Positions 34,701 to 45,089 of a stretch of DNA of 64,000 bases are shown here, one piece after another (the first letter of the stretch is position 1; each line of letters begins with the position of its first letter). Position numbers and translations under genes: made by a program. The notes beneath the pieces were generated by a model that was not told the DNA's origin, did not search any database, and saw only the letters and a program-made list of their open reading frames with translations. The DNA is from Chamaecrista fasciculata (taxonomy: Eukaryota > Streptophyta > Magnoliopsida > Fabales > Fabaceae), in assembly GCA_003254925.1 (NCBI GenBank), contig QANZ01023311.1, forward strand, positions 186,001 to 250,000, written 5' to 3'.

Positions 34701-37700
34701 CATCTCTTGAACAGGCTCTGATTCATAGTATTTCTCCTCACAATGGAGTGAAGCATTACTTGCTGCTGTTGCATCATCTTGCTCATTACGAGAATATCCC
34801 TCTGGAGTTACCTCTGGAATTTTATTGCTTTGAACACTTGTAGAAGCTACTTGAATTTTGCTTGAGCTCTCACCTTCATCTGGCTCATTGTCAGGACTGA
34901 TTTCTGTGATTCTATCAACTTCCTCTCTCTTTTTCTCCTCACTATTAGGACCATTCTGATGTACTCTTATTACTTCTACTGACTTGCTATTATATTTCTC
35001 ATTATTTTCCATCAGGCAGTTAGCTCCTTCAAGTTCCATCTCACCATCCTTGGCATACTGAACCCTCTCATTTCTGTCTGAATCACTATCCTCTGTCATT
35101 ATTTCATGAAATCCTTCCTCATCATCAACACGACCCACAATATCCTCCAGGACTTCCTGCACAATATTCTCACTGCCTTCTCTTTGAGAGCAATTTTCTA
35201 TCCCCTGATTGAGATCTTCTTCACAGCCTACATTCTCCATTTGTCTTTCCGTGCTAAGTAAGTCCGAATCATGTGGATTTGGTGGTTCCTCATTATCTAT
35301 TTGCTCCATAATCTTTCTCAATTCACATTCCTTTAAATCACCAGAAACTTCAACTTTTACCTCACTTTCTTTTTGCTGCTCAACTAGTCCCTGATGACCA
35401 CTCATATTTCTTGAACAATCTTCCTGCTCACAAAGTTCTTCATCCTTTCTGTCATCTTCTGGTTTCCAATTAATTTTCTCCTCATCGCTCATTGATAATC
35501 CTTGCCCATCTAGCTCCTTTTCACACTCTTCCTGTTTGAGGGCAGGTGCAACCTTATTGTTAGTTACTTCCTTGTCTTCTTCCACCTTCAAGTTCTTAAC
35601 TTCTCCATAATCGAAAGTTTCTTGAGCCATAGTATCGTCTACATGTTCTTCGGGCCTAAATGTCTTCTCATCCACATGTTCTTCACGTCCACCTGCTTCA
35701 TTACTTGAATTGAGCTTTCCCTTGTTAGCTTCCTGTTCAAAAGATCCCACTGATTAAATAATTTACTATCATAAACGAAAAAATCCTTTAATTTTTTTAA
35801 GTCCCCTTTTGTTTTGCACATAAAAAAAAGAAGAATAGGAACAAAAAAAAAAGATAATATAATACAATTTTTTTTTTTTTTTTAAAAAAAAAGAGGGATC
35901 CCTTTGGATTCTTTCTTATATCCATATTCATGAAGATACAATTTATGTCATAATTCATAAACAAGTATCTAATTTTTCTACGTACCTCAATAACTTCTAA
36001 TGTCTGATGAGATTCCTTGGGCTCCTCAAAGGCAATCTTCCCTGCATTCCTTTCATTCAAATCACAGTCATCTACAGTATGTAGCATTTCCATATCATCG
36101 CTTGCATCCTCAAACTCAAGAACCGTTTCCTCATGATCTGCCTCCTTATGTTCAGCTTTGTCTTCTACATTTTCTGCTAGAGTTGATTCAGCATTCTCCG
36201 ATACTTCTCTCACAGCTTCTTTAGCAATAAATATTTCTCCAGCCCTGTGATCTAAGTTTACTGGCTCCACTCTCATCATTGGCTTTCCAACCACAGAGGT
36301 CACCTGTCGCAAAGCATCCAATTCTCCAAATGGTTGCCTGAAATTACTCTCTTCACGTTTCATTGTTTTACAGACAAATTTGTCCCCCTTTTCTCCCTCA
36401 GCTTTCAAGTCATTATTAAACCTCCGTTTTACACGATCAGGAAAACCTTTCTTTCTTTTCATTAAATCTTTGGCAACCTTCAATCTTTCTTGAGCCTCTT
36501 CTATTGCCTTCCTTAAAGCAGCCACAGAAGCAGCAGCCTCTGAATTTGAATCTACCATGTCATCTGAATGTACTGGTGAATCAGCACCAGCAGCAACTTC
36601 AGATGCATCACTTTTGGATGCTTGAAATTTGGTTTCCATTGCTCTCACAGCATGGCCAAGAACATTATCCAAGTCACCTACCACAGTCTGTGATGTTGGC
36701 ACTTTGATGTAATCTGTTCTATCACTGTCATGGCTAACCTCACATGCATTTGAAAACATATTAAATGAATCAGATCTATCATGAACTTTGACTCCACCAT
36801 TGGAAGACTGTTTTGCACCACTATCACTTCCATGGCTACCCTCACAAAACATATGAATCGAATCAGATCTATCTTGAACTTTTACTCCACTACTGGAAGA
36901 TTGTTTGGTAGCACCATCAGGTGTAGGATAACTAGATGATTTTACACAACGTCCACTTTCTTTTATTTTCTCTCTGCAGTCACTGCCAGGATAAGCTTGC
37001 TGTAGTACTGGTTTAGACTTATCAGCACTGTTTATCTGTGATGGGTTGATTTCTTCAATCAAACAAGTATAAGCGGGGACAGCATGGAGCTGAGCGATGT
37101 GCGTTGTACCACCACCAGCTCTATTTTCACTTCCCTGGTTAACTTTGTGATATGCAATATTTATTTTTTTGACACCACTGAATGATGTTTCTTGGGATAC
37201 TGGTGGGATCTCCTTTGAAAAATAAGCATTGCCTTCCTTGCTAGATTGGCTTCCTCCTTTATCTGGGCTCCTACAGAATAACAAATGTTGATAATATTAG
37301 TTTGGCTGGCATTATTGCGTTACTCTATGCCAATGCTAGCACACTGGTTTTCATATTGAAAATAAGTTTAAATAAGGTCTCCATGTAACATGTTTTCCAC
37401 AAAAAAAAAAAAACCAGTTTTATGAATCCACTATACTTTTCTAGTTTTCTTCCTCCTCTTCTTCAGATTGCTTGAATTATAATGATATAATATGGAGAAC
37501 CGTGACATTTATACAGCTCCAAGTGCCAAAAGCAACAATGTAAGGCATAATCGAAGATAAACCTAGAGATAATGTTACTAGCTAAAACAACTACTCCTTT
37601 GTATATTTTGGACTATTTATTGAAACATAGGTTTATCGAGCTACAAGAGGCATTCAACTTTCACTAGAAATCAGTAAAGGAAATATTGGAAAAGTATTCT

Positions 37701-39312
37701 TAAAGATTAGAATAATAGCATAGAAAAGAATGATAGACCGAGAGCTAATTATCGAGATTTTGGGTTATCTGGACACTTCCTTCGTGAAATGGTTCGTGCA
37801 TATTTGTTGCCTGGTGCAACAAGATCAAGTTGGTAAGGATGAAAAATTCTCTTCATTTTTCTATTCATTTCTATGATCATCGATCGTAGGAGGGTCCCTT
37901 TACCATTCTGTATAAATGGGTTATTCTATTTATACAAATATGGTGGAGGGACACATTCAATTCTTGTTTGTCCATTAGTTCTCAAGTCTTCTCTTTATCG
38001 CGGGGTAGAGCAGTTTGGTAGCTCGCAAGGCTCATAACCTTGAGGTCACGGGTTCAAATCCCGTCTCCCACTGAACGAATACATGCAATATAAAATGAGA
38101 CAATTATACAGGAAATATTAACAAAGTCACTTCAAACAGAATGATGGAACTATCACAGAATTACAATTAAAACATACTAAAAAGGGAAAAAAAAAAAAAT
38201 GAACGATTCTGTTTGGGCAGCTACTTGAATTTTGGATAAAAATTGGAAAGTTCAATGTCTCTTATCCTATTAAAACCTCCACATACAAGATCTCCTCAGC
38301 TAGTGAGGTAGAATTGAAGAAATGGAGGAGGAGATCTTGAGTTTCCACTTTCCACGTAGCGATCTCCCTGCGCATTTGGCTTATTAATAAAGAGAAATGT
38401 ACTTTTTCACTCCTTGCTCGTTTTCGACCGATAGGAGAGCTATCAAAGTGTTTAATAAAAAAAATTCCAAGGACTGACTCACGTAGAAGTGAGATTTAGG
38501 GACTAAATAACCAAATCATATATCCAATAAGGGCCGGTTTGGCTCAGCGGTAAGCACGCTTGCCGTGAGGTCTGAGGTCATGGGTTCGAACCAGCCTCTC
38601 TGCAAAAAAGTAGGGGTAAGACTGCTAGTATATATCCAATATTGGCCCTTTATATATCCAATAAGGACATTCTCTCACTAAGAAATTCAAGTAATAATCT
38701 ACAATGCTTTGGATTTGCTACTGTTCACTTACTTCACATAAACGCACTTGAACAAGAGCACACACAGTAAGGAAAAATAAATAATCTAAAGCAGCATAAT
38801 ATAAAGGTTCTCAATGAAAGAAGTCACATGACCAATAAAATTGACCAAAACACAGAAACAAGCAGCAGAAAATGCGCCGGCAATAAACAAACATTCTCGA
38901 CTTCAGGTGAAATACCAAAATATACAGCACAATGGAAGAAAGTCAAGCTAACTTACGATGCTCCCTTAGAGAAACTGTCTTTCTTCCTATGCTCACCAAA
39001 CACCTCCTCGTAAGGTACGGCAGCATCCAGATTCGCAAAGCCTCCGAAGACTTTCGAGTAATCGAGCTTCGAGCGACGAACATCGTGCAAATATTTCCTT
39101 TCATTGAGCTCCGGAACTTCAAGAATCGGAATCGAGGATCCTAGAGAAGCTTCAGTAGAGCCTCCAAAAATTTCGCAGTAATCTTCAAATGAGGAGGACA
39201 AACTAGGAGCCTTAAACTTAATCGGAGCGGCAAAAACACCGTCGTAGGCAGATTTTCCGGAAACACCATAGCCGTTTGAGAATTTCTTAGCAGTAACAGC
39301 ACCAAATTCCAT
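31721..39312 (-). CDS. AUL1: Auxilin-like J-domain protein (clathrin uncoating)
   Basis: Eight exons (38957-39312, 35986-37270, 33569-35732, 33346-33428, 33193-33258, 33020-33109, 32459-32635, 31721-31756) close in phase to 1418 codons. Plant AUXILIN-LIKE1 has a similar length. The N-terminus has the family's [10 protein letters not shown] and DYSKVFGGF motifs. The large central exons are acidic and low in complexity. A Glu/Arg coiled coil (about 1115-1235, with an ERERERER run from exon 3) precedes [15 protein letters not shown] and the C-terminal auxilin J domain: [19 protein letters not shown], then GPDSGWKPI, then HPDK with HPD at 1382-1384, ending [19 protein letters not shown]. Auxilins recruit Hsc70 through HPD to strip clathrin coats in the cytosol. 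The last coding exon is only 36 bases. Introns carry a plastid insertion, a SINE and a micro-insertion. Confidence 0.94.
32287..32300 (-). mobile_element. Micro-retroinsertion in the auxilin-like last intron
   Basis: The 14-base insert TTTTTTTTTAAGAA lies between TAATAGTAGCATTATT (32271-32286) and TAATAGTGGCATTATT (32301-32316), one mismatch in 16. Confidence 0.6.
33955..34006 (-). repeat. Coding microsatellite in the auxilin-like exon 3
   Basis: An imperfect GA-rich tract (AGAGAAAGAGAAAGAG on the coding strand) encodes the [12 protein letters not shown] run at the start of the coiled coil. Length changes in multiples of six keep the frame. Confidence 0.7.
37735..37836 (+). pseudogene. rps14: rps14 fragment of plastid origin
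   Basis: This encodes 33 codons plus stop, from [14 protein letters not shown] to ATRSSW. The N-terminal two thirds of S14 are absent, so it cannot make a working protein. No promoter or transit peptide is attached. Confidence 0.88.
37999..38068 (+). pseudogene. trnfM: Truncated plastid trnfM(CAU)
   Basis: It begins CGCGGGGTAGAGCAGTTTGG, has the anticodon loop CTCATAA and the T-arm GGGTTCAAATCCC. The 3' strand of the acceptor stem is cut after CTCC (CACTG follows instead of GCAACCA). The acceptor stem cannot close fully, so I call a pseudogene. Confidence 0.88.
38534..38626 (+). mobile_element. Short tRNA-derived SINE in auxilin-like intron 1
   Basis: Box A (TTTGGCTCAGCGGTAAGCAC) and box B (GGGTTCGAACC) are 33 bases apart, followed by AAAAAAGTAGGGGTAAGACTG. 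The target ATATATCCAATA(AGG) occurs before it (38518-38532), right after it (38629-38640) and again at 38653-38666. That points to a duplication plus a second rearrangement. Confidence 0.7.
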
Positions 39313-39910
39313 TGCGAAATTGTCGTCTCTCTCTTCTTTTCTTCTATGTGTGCTTCCTCCACAGACTGATTTCCGCAGAGTCAGACACGGAGAAAAGAAA
39401 ACGAAAGAAGAATCACGGAATGTGAGAGAAAAAACTGAATAGGACTTTTTTGAGTTTTTCCAATTTTTCCAGTAGAACCAGAGGGAAATAGAAAAAGTGC
39501 GGTCTAACTGTTAATAAGCCAAGAACAGTGTTTGTATGTCACGCGCCAAAACTGGCGAGTGAAGTTTGGAATTGGAGGGGTGTAAATTGCAATATATATA
39601 TACGGACGGAGGAGTAGTACTACAGGTTACCGGCACAGCCGGTGGACTCGGAGCTCACCATTATCGAAAAAAGACGGAGGTCGTCACTTGTCGTTTTTGC
39701 AGGCAACTGAAACACGTTTCCAATCTGTCAAACAATCAGCAGCACCGGCGTAACGTCGTCCAAACGAGAAAGTCAGGGGCAGTTTCGGAAAACTGACTAC
39801 TTTTTTTCTTGGTAGAAACGAAAGAAATTATCAAAACCTCATTTTATTAGTTTTCAAATTCCTTTTTCTAGCTTAAGGACCAAGTTTAATTTCTAAGGAC
39901 CATAATTAAT
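39313..39910. other. Promoter side of the auxilin-like gene
   Basis: This is less AT-rich than the neighbouring spacer. It should contain the 5' UTR and promoter of the minus-strand auxilin-like gene. A TATATATATA stretch at 39592-39601 is about 280 bases above the start codon and may be its TATA region. No other gene is seen. Confidence 0.4.
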
Positions 39911-40290
39911 AGGGAAAATTATATTTACCCACCTTAAATTATGTGTTCAATTGCAATGTTTTTCTTAATTTTTGAAAAATAACAATTAACTCTCTAATCT
40001 ATTAATTTCTTAGCAATATTCCACCAAACGTTAATAACATTGTTAACTTTTTATTTTTTAAATCTCATGTGAGTTGCACATAGTATATAAAATTATGTCA
40101 CTTGACCATTTTATAAAGTATTTATGCAACTTACAAGGAGTTTAAGATAAAAAAGTTTACAGTGTTATTAACAGTTAGGAGGACATTGCTACAAAATTAA
40201 TAGATTGGAAGGGTTAATTGTTATTTTTCATATATTATGGGACATTGCAATTGAACACATAGTTCAGGGTGGATAAATACAATTTCCCTT
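39911..40290. mobile_element. Foldback MITE
   Basis: The arms are AGGGAAAATTATATTTACCC on the left and, reversed, AAGGGAAATTGTATTTATCC on the right, followed on both sides by inverted TGTGTTCAATTGCAATGT. The total is about 380 bases. Target duplication is uncertain. Confidence 0.7.
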
Positions 40291-40621
40291 AATAAATATT
40301 GTTAAAAGAGTTTTTTAATTATTGGTTATTTGATATAAATAAATCGCTATACACAAAATATTCACAAAATATATATTTTTTTCTTTTTACTTCATTTATA
40401 ATTTTTTTAAATTATTTAAATATCAGTCAAAATTAATTTTGTCTATTTTACTGTTATTTTTATTGTTTTAAATACATTAACAATTATTTCATCAAAAAAA
40501 TTTGAATACGAGGTCAAATTATAAACAAATTATAATATTTTAGCGTCTATTTTATTAGAAGTAAAACAAAAAAAGTTTCATCTTTATTCACTGTTATAAC
40601 CTTTGACAAAAACAAGTTATA

Positions 40622-41141
40622 TGATAATAAGTTCAATAATTATTAGATGATTCAAATGACTAGGCTACCCCAGGCCCAATATATAATTGGTCCTCAAGAG
40701 CCTCAGTTAGGCAATGATGCCTAAAAGGCTCTAGACTGCCCAAGAAGACCATAAAGCGAGGACGCCTAAGAGGCAGAGCATCGTAAAAGCACATCGGGAT
40801 CAATCAATAAGCAATCAAAAATCAATCAAGGATCAATCTAAAATCAATATGGATCCAATATGAATCGGGGTAATCACCCAAAGGGTCTTGCTCCTAAGAT
40901 TGCGCCTTGACTAATTATCATCATCAAGGCGCTAAGTAACAAAAAGGAAATAACGTGAGAGCCAAGGATCTCAATCAGATCAGAGCATTAATGGCAGAAT
41001 CACGCTAGATTGCTCTCCACTAGTATAAAAAGGTTCGGAGGTGAATCGTAGGGTCACCCCTATTATTCATCAGGTAACCTTCAGCCTAGGGTTACCTCAT
41101 TTGAATCAGGTAATGACCCCCGGCCAGAACCTAGTTCATCA
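40622..41141 (+). mobile_element. Solo LTR, plus orientation
   Basis: It begins TGATAATAAG and ends CCAGAACCTAGTTCATCA (TG...CA), with TTATA at 40617-40621 and 41142-41146 as a 5-bp duplication. An LTR promoter-like AGTATAAAAAGG lies at about 41022. No internal retrotransposon genes flank it, so it is a solo LTR left by recombination. Its 3' end matches the element at 44478-45089. Confidence 0.8.
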
Positions 41142-41155
41142 TTATACATCAACTA

Positions 41156-41167
41156 TTTTTTTTTGTT
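41156..41167 (-). mobile_element. Micro-retroinsertion at the LTR edge
   Basis: The 12-base insert TTTTTTTTTGTT lies between CATTATACATCAACTA (41140-41155) and CATTATACATCAATTA (41168-41183). The target includes the last two bases of the solo LTR, so this insertion came after the LTR. Confidence 0.6.
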
Positions 41168-41619
41168 CATTATACATCAATTAGTGTTTTGAACTAAGGT
41201 AGTTTAATTTCTAATAAAATTGAGATTGTTAGTTTAAATATGACAATAATTGTTTCAAAATAGAAATATTAACAAAAAATCAAATAAATTATATTTTAAA
41301 CTAACAATAAAACAAAATAAAATAGTTTAAATATCAAATAAAATGAAAAAAATATTAAAACCAAAACAAAATTTATCATAAGTTTTATGAACTAAAATGA
41401 AATTTCAATCGATCGGAACTCACATTGAGAAGCAACAAGGAGGGAGTTATAATTAACGCGTTTTTCCTCGCGTGGCTGCCTACAGCTGTCTTTAGTTCTG
41501 ACGTGGCAGGTTGGCTACACTCAGACTGGACTGGAGATCTTTGTTGTTTTTCTTGCATTTTTCGTTTTTTTCCCCAGGTAATAAGCGTAAATGCTCCCTT
41601 TTGAGATAAATACACAGTT

Positions 41620-41632
41620 TTTTTTTGGCCAA
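41620..41632 (-). mobile_element. Micro-retroinsertion, TTGGCCA(n)
   Basis: A 13-base insert (reversed TTGGCCAAAAAAA) lies between exact 16-base repeats AGATAAATACACAGTT at 41604-41619 and 41633-41648. Confidence 0.8.
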
Positions 41633-42160
41633 AGATAAATACACAGTTATACTCAAATTCAGTGCATGATGGAGAGTTTTTAAAAAATTAATAAACTAAT
41701 TAAAAATAGAGTAAACATAACAGTTTATCCTTCAAAAATCAGAATACACGCAACTTAAATCTGTAAAAAACTAAAAATAGTATAATTTTTAATATCATAA
41801 AATTAACATATTATAAGTATTTTTAAATGAACCTTCATAAAATAAGTTTCAAATATTAAAATATATACTTCTATAAATTTTAAAAATAATCTAATCAAAA
41901 CAAATTGTGACTCGGATCTCACTGATATTTCAATATCTAATGATAATACTATTAAGAATATAACTCTTATAGAAAATACCATTAATAGATATTTCAATCG
42001 AAATACTGGATAATATACAAATGAAATTCGTAAAAGTTAAAATAATTAACTCGACTATTTTTTAATAGCCACATTATATGTTCTGTCAATATTGTATCTA
42101 CTATTTTTGTGATATATATTTGAGTAAGATACTAATAATTTTTTTAAAATATAAAATTTT

Positions 42161-43312
42161 GGTTAAAGATCATTTTGGTCCTAAATGTATGTTTTGATGT
42201 TCATTTGGTCCTTTATATTTCAAAAGATTCATATTGGTCTTAAATATTAGCAAAATATTTTATTTTGGTCCCAAATTATTGAATGCGATCATAATTATCT
42301 TGTTTCAAGTTTATATGTGACGAGTTTAAAGATATGTAGTTATGTACTACTTTCAAATAATATTTTCTCCATTTAATTGGAGTTGTTAACTAACAATATT
42401 ATTTAATTGGATATCGAAAGTATGTCACTCGTTTCACAATCAAACAAGCGAAGTTGGTCATATCTCTCTTGTGTCATGTCTGAATGTTGGAGCTACCAGG
42501 TATTCTTAAATTGGCCACAACCCCACTGAGTAACTCGTAGCTCAAAACTTGTTGTATTCAAAATTGAAATGAGAGATATACGACCAATTTTGTTTGTTCA
42601 ACCGTGAAATGAGTGACCCATTTTTGGAATATGATTTGACTTTATTTGTTCACGACCCGAACTAGATAGAAAAAATACTTTTCAAAAACCAAACATAGCT
42701 CACACACAAGAAATTTAACGTGGTCTATAATTGTAATTTTTGCACAAACAAAATTGCTAACCCTCCTCAATACAATTTTTAACCGGAACAAATTGTAAAC
42801 TTTCTCTCACAACTATAATTTTTTAACGGAAAAATTATAAACCCTCTTCCAAACATAATTTTTGCACGAAAAAATTATAAACCCTCCATAGAAGGTGAAA
42901 GGCTCTCTCACATTTTTTGGACTTCACCACTCTCTCAAAACTACATCTCTCACACACCACATGGCTCATGAAGAAATTACCTCTATTTGTAGGCAATTCA
43001 CTCCATCTCCTTAATCTTGCAATTAAATGCATATCCATCACCTCCATTAATTTTCAATCAATTTGATTCCTCAATCAAAAATTGATTAGCAAATTGGTGC
43101 AGCATATCAACCTCATAAATATTCTGATTTTGAATGAAAAAAAACCCAACATATTCAAACTTGGAATAAGATAAATATGACCATATTTAATAGTTTGAGA
43201 CCAAAATTAACTATTTTGCCAACATTTAGGACTAATATATGAATATTTTAAAACATAAAGAACCAAAAAGGACTTAATGCATACATTTTATAACCAAAAC
43301 GAGCATTTGACC
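42161..43312. mobile_element. Mutator-like foldback MITE with an internal insertion
   Basis: It is flanked by the exact 9-bp duplication TAAAATTTT (42152-42160, 43313-43321). The ends are GGTTAAAGATCATTTTGGTC on the left and, reversed, GGTCAAATGCTCGTTTTGGT on the right. It is homologous along both arms to the 537-bp element at 48233-48769, but about 450 bases longer because of extra sequence at about 42698-43148. Confidence 0.85.
42698..43148. mobile_element. Secondary insertion inside the MITE
   Basis: This block is absent from the sister element at 48233-48769. ACATA lies on both sides (42693-42697 and 43149-43153). It contains tandem copies of ATAATTTTTGCACGAAAAAATTATAAACCCTC-like units and the phrase AAATTTAACGTGGT, common near the LTRs of plant Copia elements. 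The class is uncertain. Confidence 0.5.
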
Positions 43313-43513
43313 TAAAATTTTAATAAAGAAAATCATTTTGTTTTTGTTTAAAAACGAACATGTGTCTTTTGAAATGTATTATTGGTTAAGATGTTCAAAT
43401 AATCTTACATTTGAACTAAATATAATAATATAGATAATTATTTTTCTATTAATTACTAGAAACTAAATTATGGAATTGGACCTTGCACATTAAAGTTTTA
43501 AGATTAGTTCTTC

Positions 43514-43530
43514 TTTTTTTTTTTGGCCAG
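43514..43530 (-). mobile_element. Micro-retroinsertion, CTGGCCA(n)
   Basis: A 17-base insert (reversed CTGGCCAAAAAAAAAAA) lies between exact 14-base repeats AAGATTAGTTCTTC at 43500-43513 and 43531-43544. Confidence 0.8.
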
Positions 43531-43907
43531 AAGATTAGTTCTTCACTTCTTCTTAAACTTTATTTCTTAATTTGAAGGAAAAATATTAATAATCTATTAC
43601 AATTACTTTGTAATTAATTGCATTAAATATATAATGGTCATAACTCATAAGTCATTGCTCATAAGTTATAAAGAAGACGCGGATTCACAATGCAAATGGC
43701 AATTATTGAATTAACATTATGGTTCCCTTTTTCTACCTTCAAACTTATTAGTTATTGGGCTTGGCGTGATATGCATATAACGTTTTGAATTGATTTAAAG
43801 TTAAAGATTATATTAAATTTTTATATTGATAAAAGAGTAAGTTTGTGATCATTTGAGAAATTATAAAATATTTAGAACCAATTTAAAATTTTCTCATATG
43901 GAGAGAG

Positions 43908-44264
43908 CTATGTTGCACGAATACTTCAAAAATGACGTTGTACCCGTACCGAATACGTACCCGTATTTTAAGAATACTCTTGGATACTTTTAAAATATTA
44001 TAAAATATAAATTATTATATTTTTTATAAAATATCACTATATTTTTATCTTATTTTATTTTTGTTATATTAAAAATTTATTCTTTTTAGATTAATAAACA
44101 AAAAATTCATATTTTTATAAGAAAAAGCATACAAATTTATATTTTATAATTTTTTATTTAAATAAATATTGCCGTACCCGTATCCCATGATTTTCAAAAT
44201 TAACGTATCCCATACTCGCACCCGTACCCGTGCAAATACCCGTACCCGTTCTAGTGCAACCTAG
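43908..44264. mobile_element. hAT-like MITE with GTACCCGTA repeats
   Basis: The 357-bp element has ends CTATGTTGCACGAATAC and, reversed, CTAGGTTGCACTAGAAC. The exact 8-bp duplication GGAGAGAG lies at 43900-43907 and 44265-44272, as expected for hAT. Both subterminal parts are filled with GTACCCGTA/TACGGGTAC units. Confidence 0.85.
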
Positions 44265-44410
44265 GGAGAGAGTGAGTGGGGAGAGAGAGTGGTGGCATTT
44301 TTTAATTTTTAATTGTTTTTTTTATTTCTTTAATCCATTTATTTTTTTAAAGAAGTGGGGAGAGTGAGTGGGAGAGAGAGTGGTAATTTTTTTTCTTTTT
44401 TAATTTACTA
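44262..44410 (+). repeat. Imperfect tandem GA-rich repeat
   Basis: Two units of roughly 80-90 bases each start with GTGGGGAGAGTGAGTGGGAGAGAGAGTGG-like sequence followed by T-rich DNA. It begins at the hAT target site. Confidence 0.55.
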
Positions 44411-44477
44411 TTTTTGACCAAACATAAAGGGGTTTAGCCATATAATATAGTATAGATATAGATATAGTATAGATATA

Positions 44478-45089
44478 TGATGAACTAAGTTCTGGCCCGG
44501 GGGGCTTTTACCTGGTTCAGCGAGGAACTCTGATGACGATTTCCTGCAAAACAAAGAACAGCGGGGGTGCTGGCCCGCGATCCTCCTCCGATGCCTAAGT
44601 CAGTAAGAGTATTTGAGAGTAACCAGTCTAGACTGAGTTAAGTGTGTTACCTTTAGTGAGTCTGCCTAAGCCTTTTTATAGGTCGGGCGGCCATAGGCAG
44701 ATCCGAGATTTAGGGGATTCCATTTCCTATTGGTTATAGGAGAATCCTTTTTGAGTTGATGGAGCCGTAAAGATATTTCTTGGAGATATCTTAGGCGAAT
44801 CTTAACTGAATTCATATGCGCGATTGACTTATTCCCCCACGTAAGATTGGATAAGCATGATGGTTGTCGCGTATTTCACGATGTGGGACATGGCCTGGCG
44901 GCTATGCCCTTAGATGTTGGGGCAGGGCATGGCCTAACGGCCATGCCCCTTAAATTGTGGCGGCCATGCCCTTGGATGTTGGGGCATGGCCTAGCGACCA
45001 TGCCCCCATGCCCATAAATATTTGGGGCATGGCCCACGATGGGGCATGTTTGTCCTTGCACAGGATATGCTTCCGTTGTTATATTATTA
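44478..45089 (-). mobile_element. Solo LTR, minus orientation
   Basis: Read on the minus strand it starts TAATAATATAACAACGG (the sister LTR starts TGATAATAAG) and ends GGGCCAGAACTTAGTTCATCA. ATATA at 44473-44477 and 45090-45094 is the 5-bp duplication. A minus-strand TATAAAAAGG lies at about 44678, matching the sister's TATA motif. The first dinucleotide has decayed from TG to TA. It shares its last 45 or so bases with the LTR at 40622-41141. Confidence 0.78.
44885..45057. repeat. Cluster of GGCCATGCCC palindromes
   Basis: At least eight copies of GGGCATGGCC or GGCCATGCCC-like units occur in both orientations within 170 bases. They are near the 5' (upstream promoter) end of the minus-strand LTR. 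Neighbouring copies can pair as small hairpins. Confidence 0.75.

Larger units (their letters stand above)
37735..38068 (+). mobile_element. Nuclear insertion of plastid DNA (rps14 3' end to trnfM)
   Basis: Within intron 1 of the auxilin-like gene, antisense to it, lies a colinear piece of plastid DNA in the standard order rps14 - spacer - trnfM. Bases 37735-37836 encode the last 33 residues of plastid ribosomal protein S14 (ending [10 protein letters not shown]) with their stop. The spacer contains ATGATCATCGATC and AGGAGGGTCCCTTTACCATT. The trnfM sequence runs into 38068 and then stops matching. The order and identity come from known plastid gene maps. Confidence 0.9.

Noticed and set aside
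37999..38068. A functional tRNA-Met gene
   Set aside because: It is colinear with plastid rps14 and spacer, and the acceptor stem is cut, so it is a plastid DNA relic.
38534..38610. A second tRNA gene by box A/box B
   Set aside because: Flanked by target repeats, with a non-tRNA tail and no complete cloverleaf that I could fold; called a SINE.
40622..45089. One full LTR retrotransposon spanning both LTRs
   Set aside because: The LTRs are in opposite orientation and each has its own 5-bp duplication; no gag-pol remnant lies between them.
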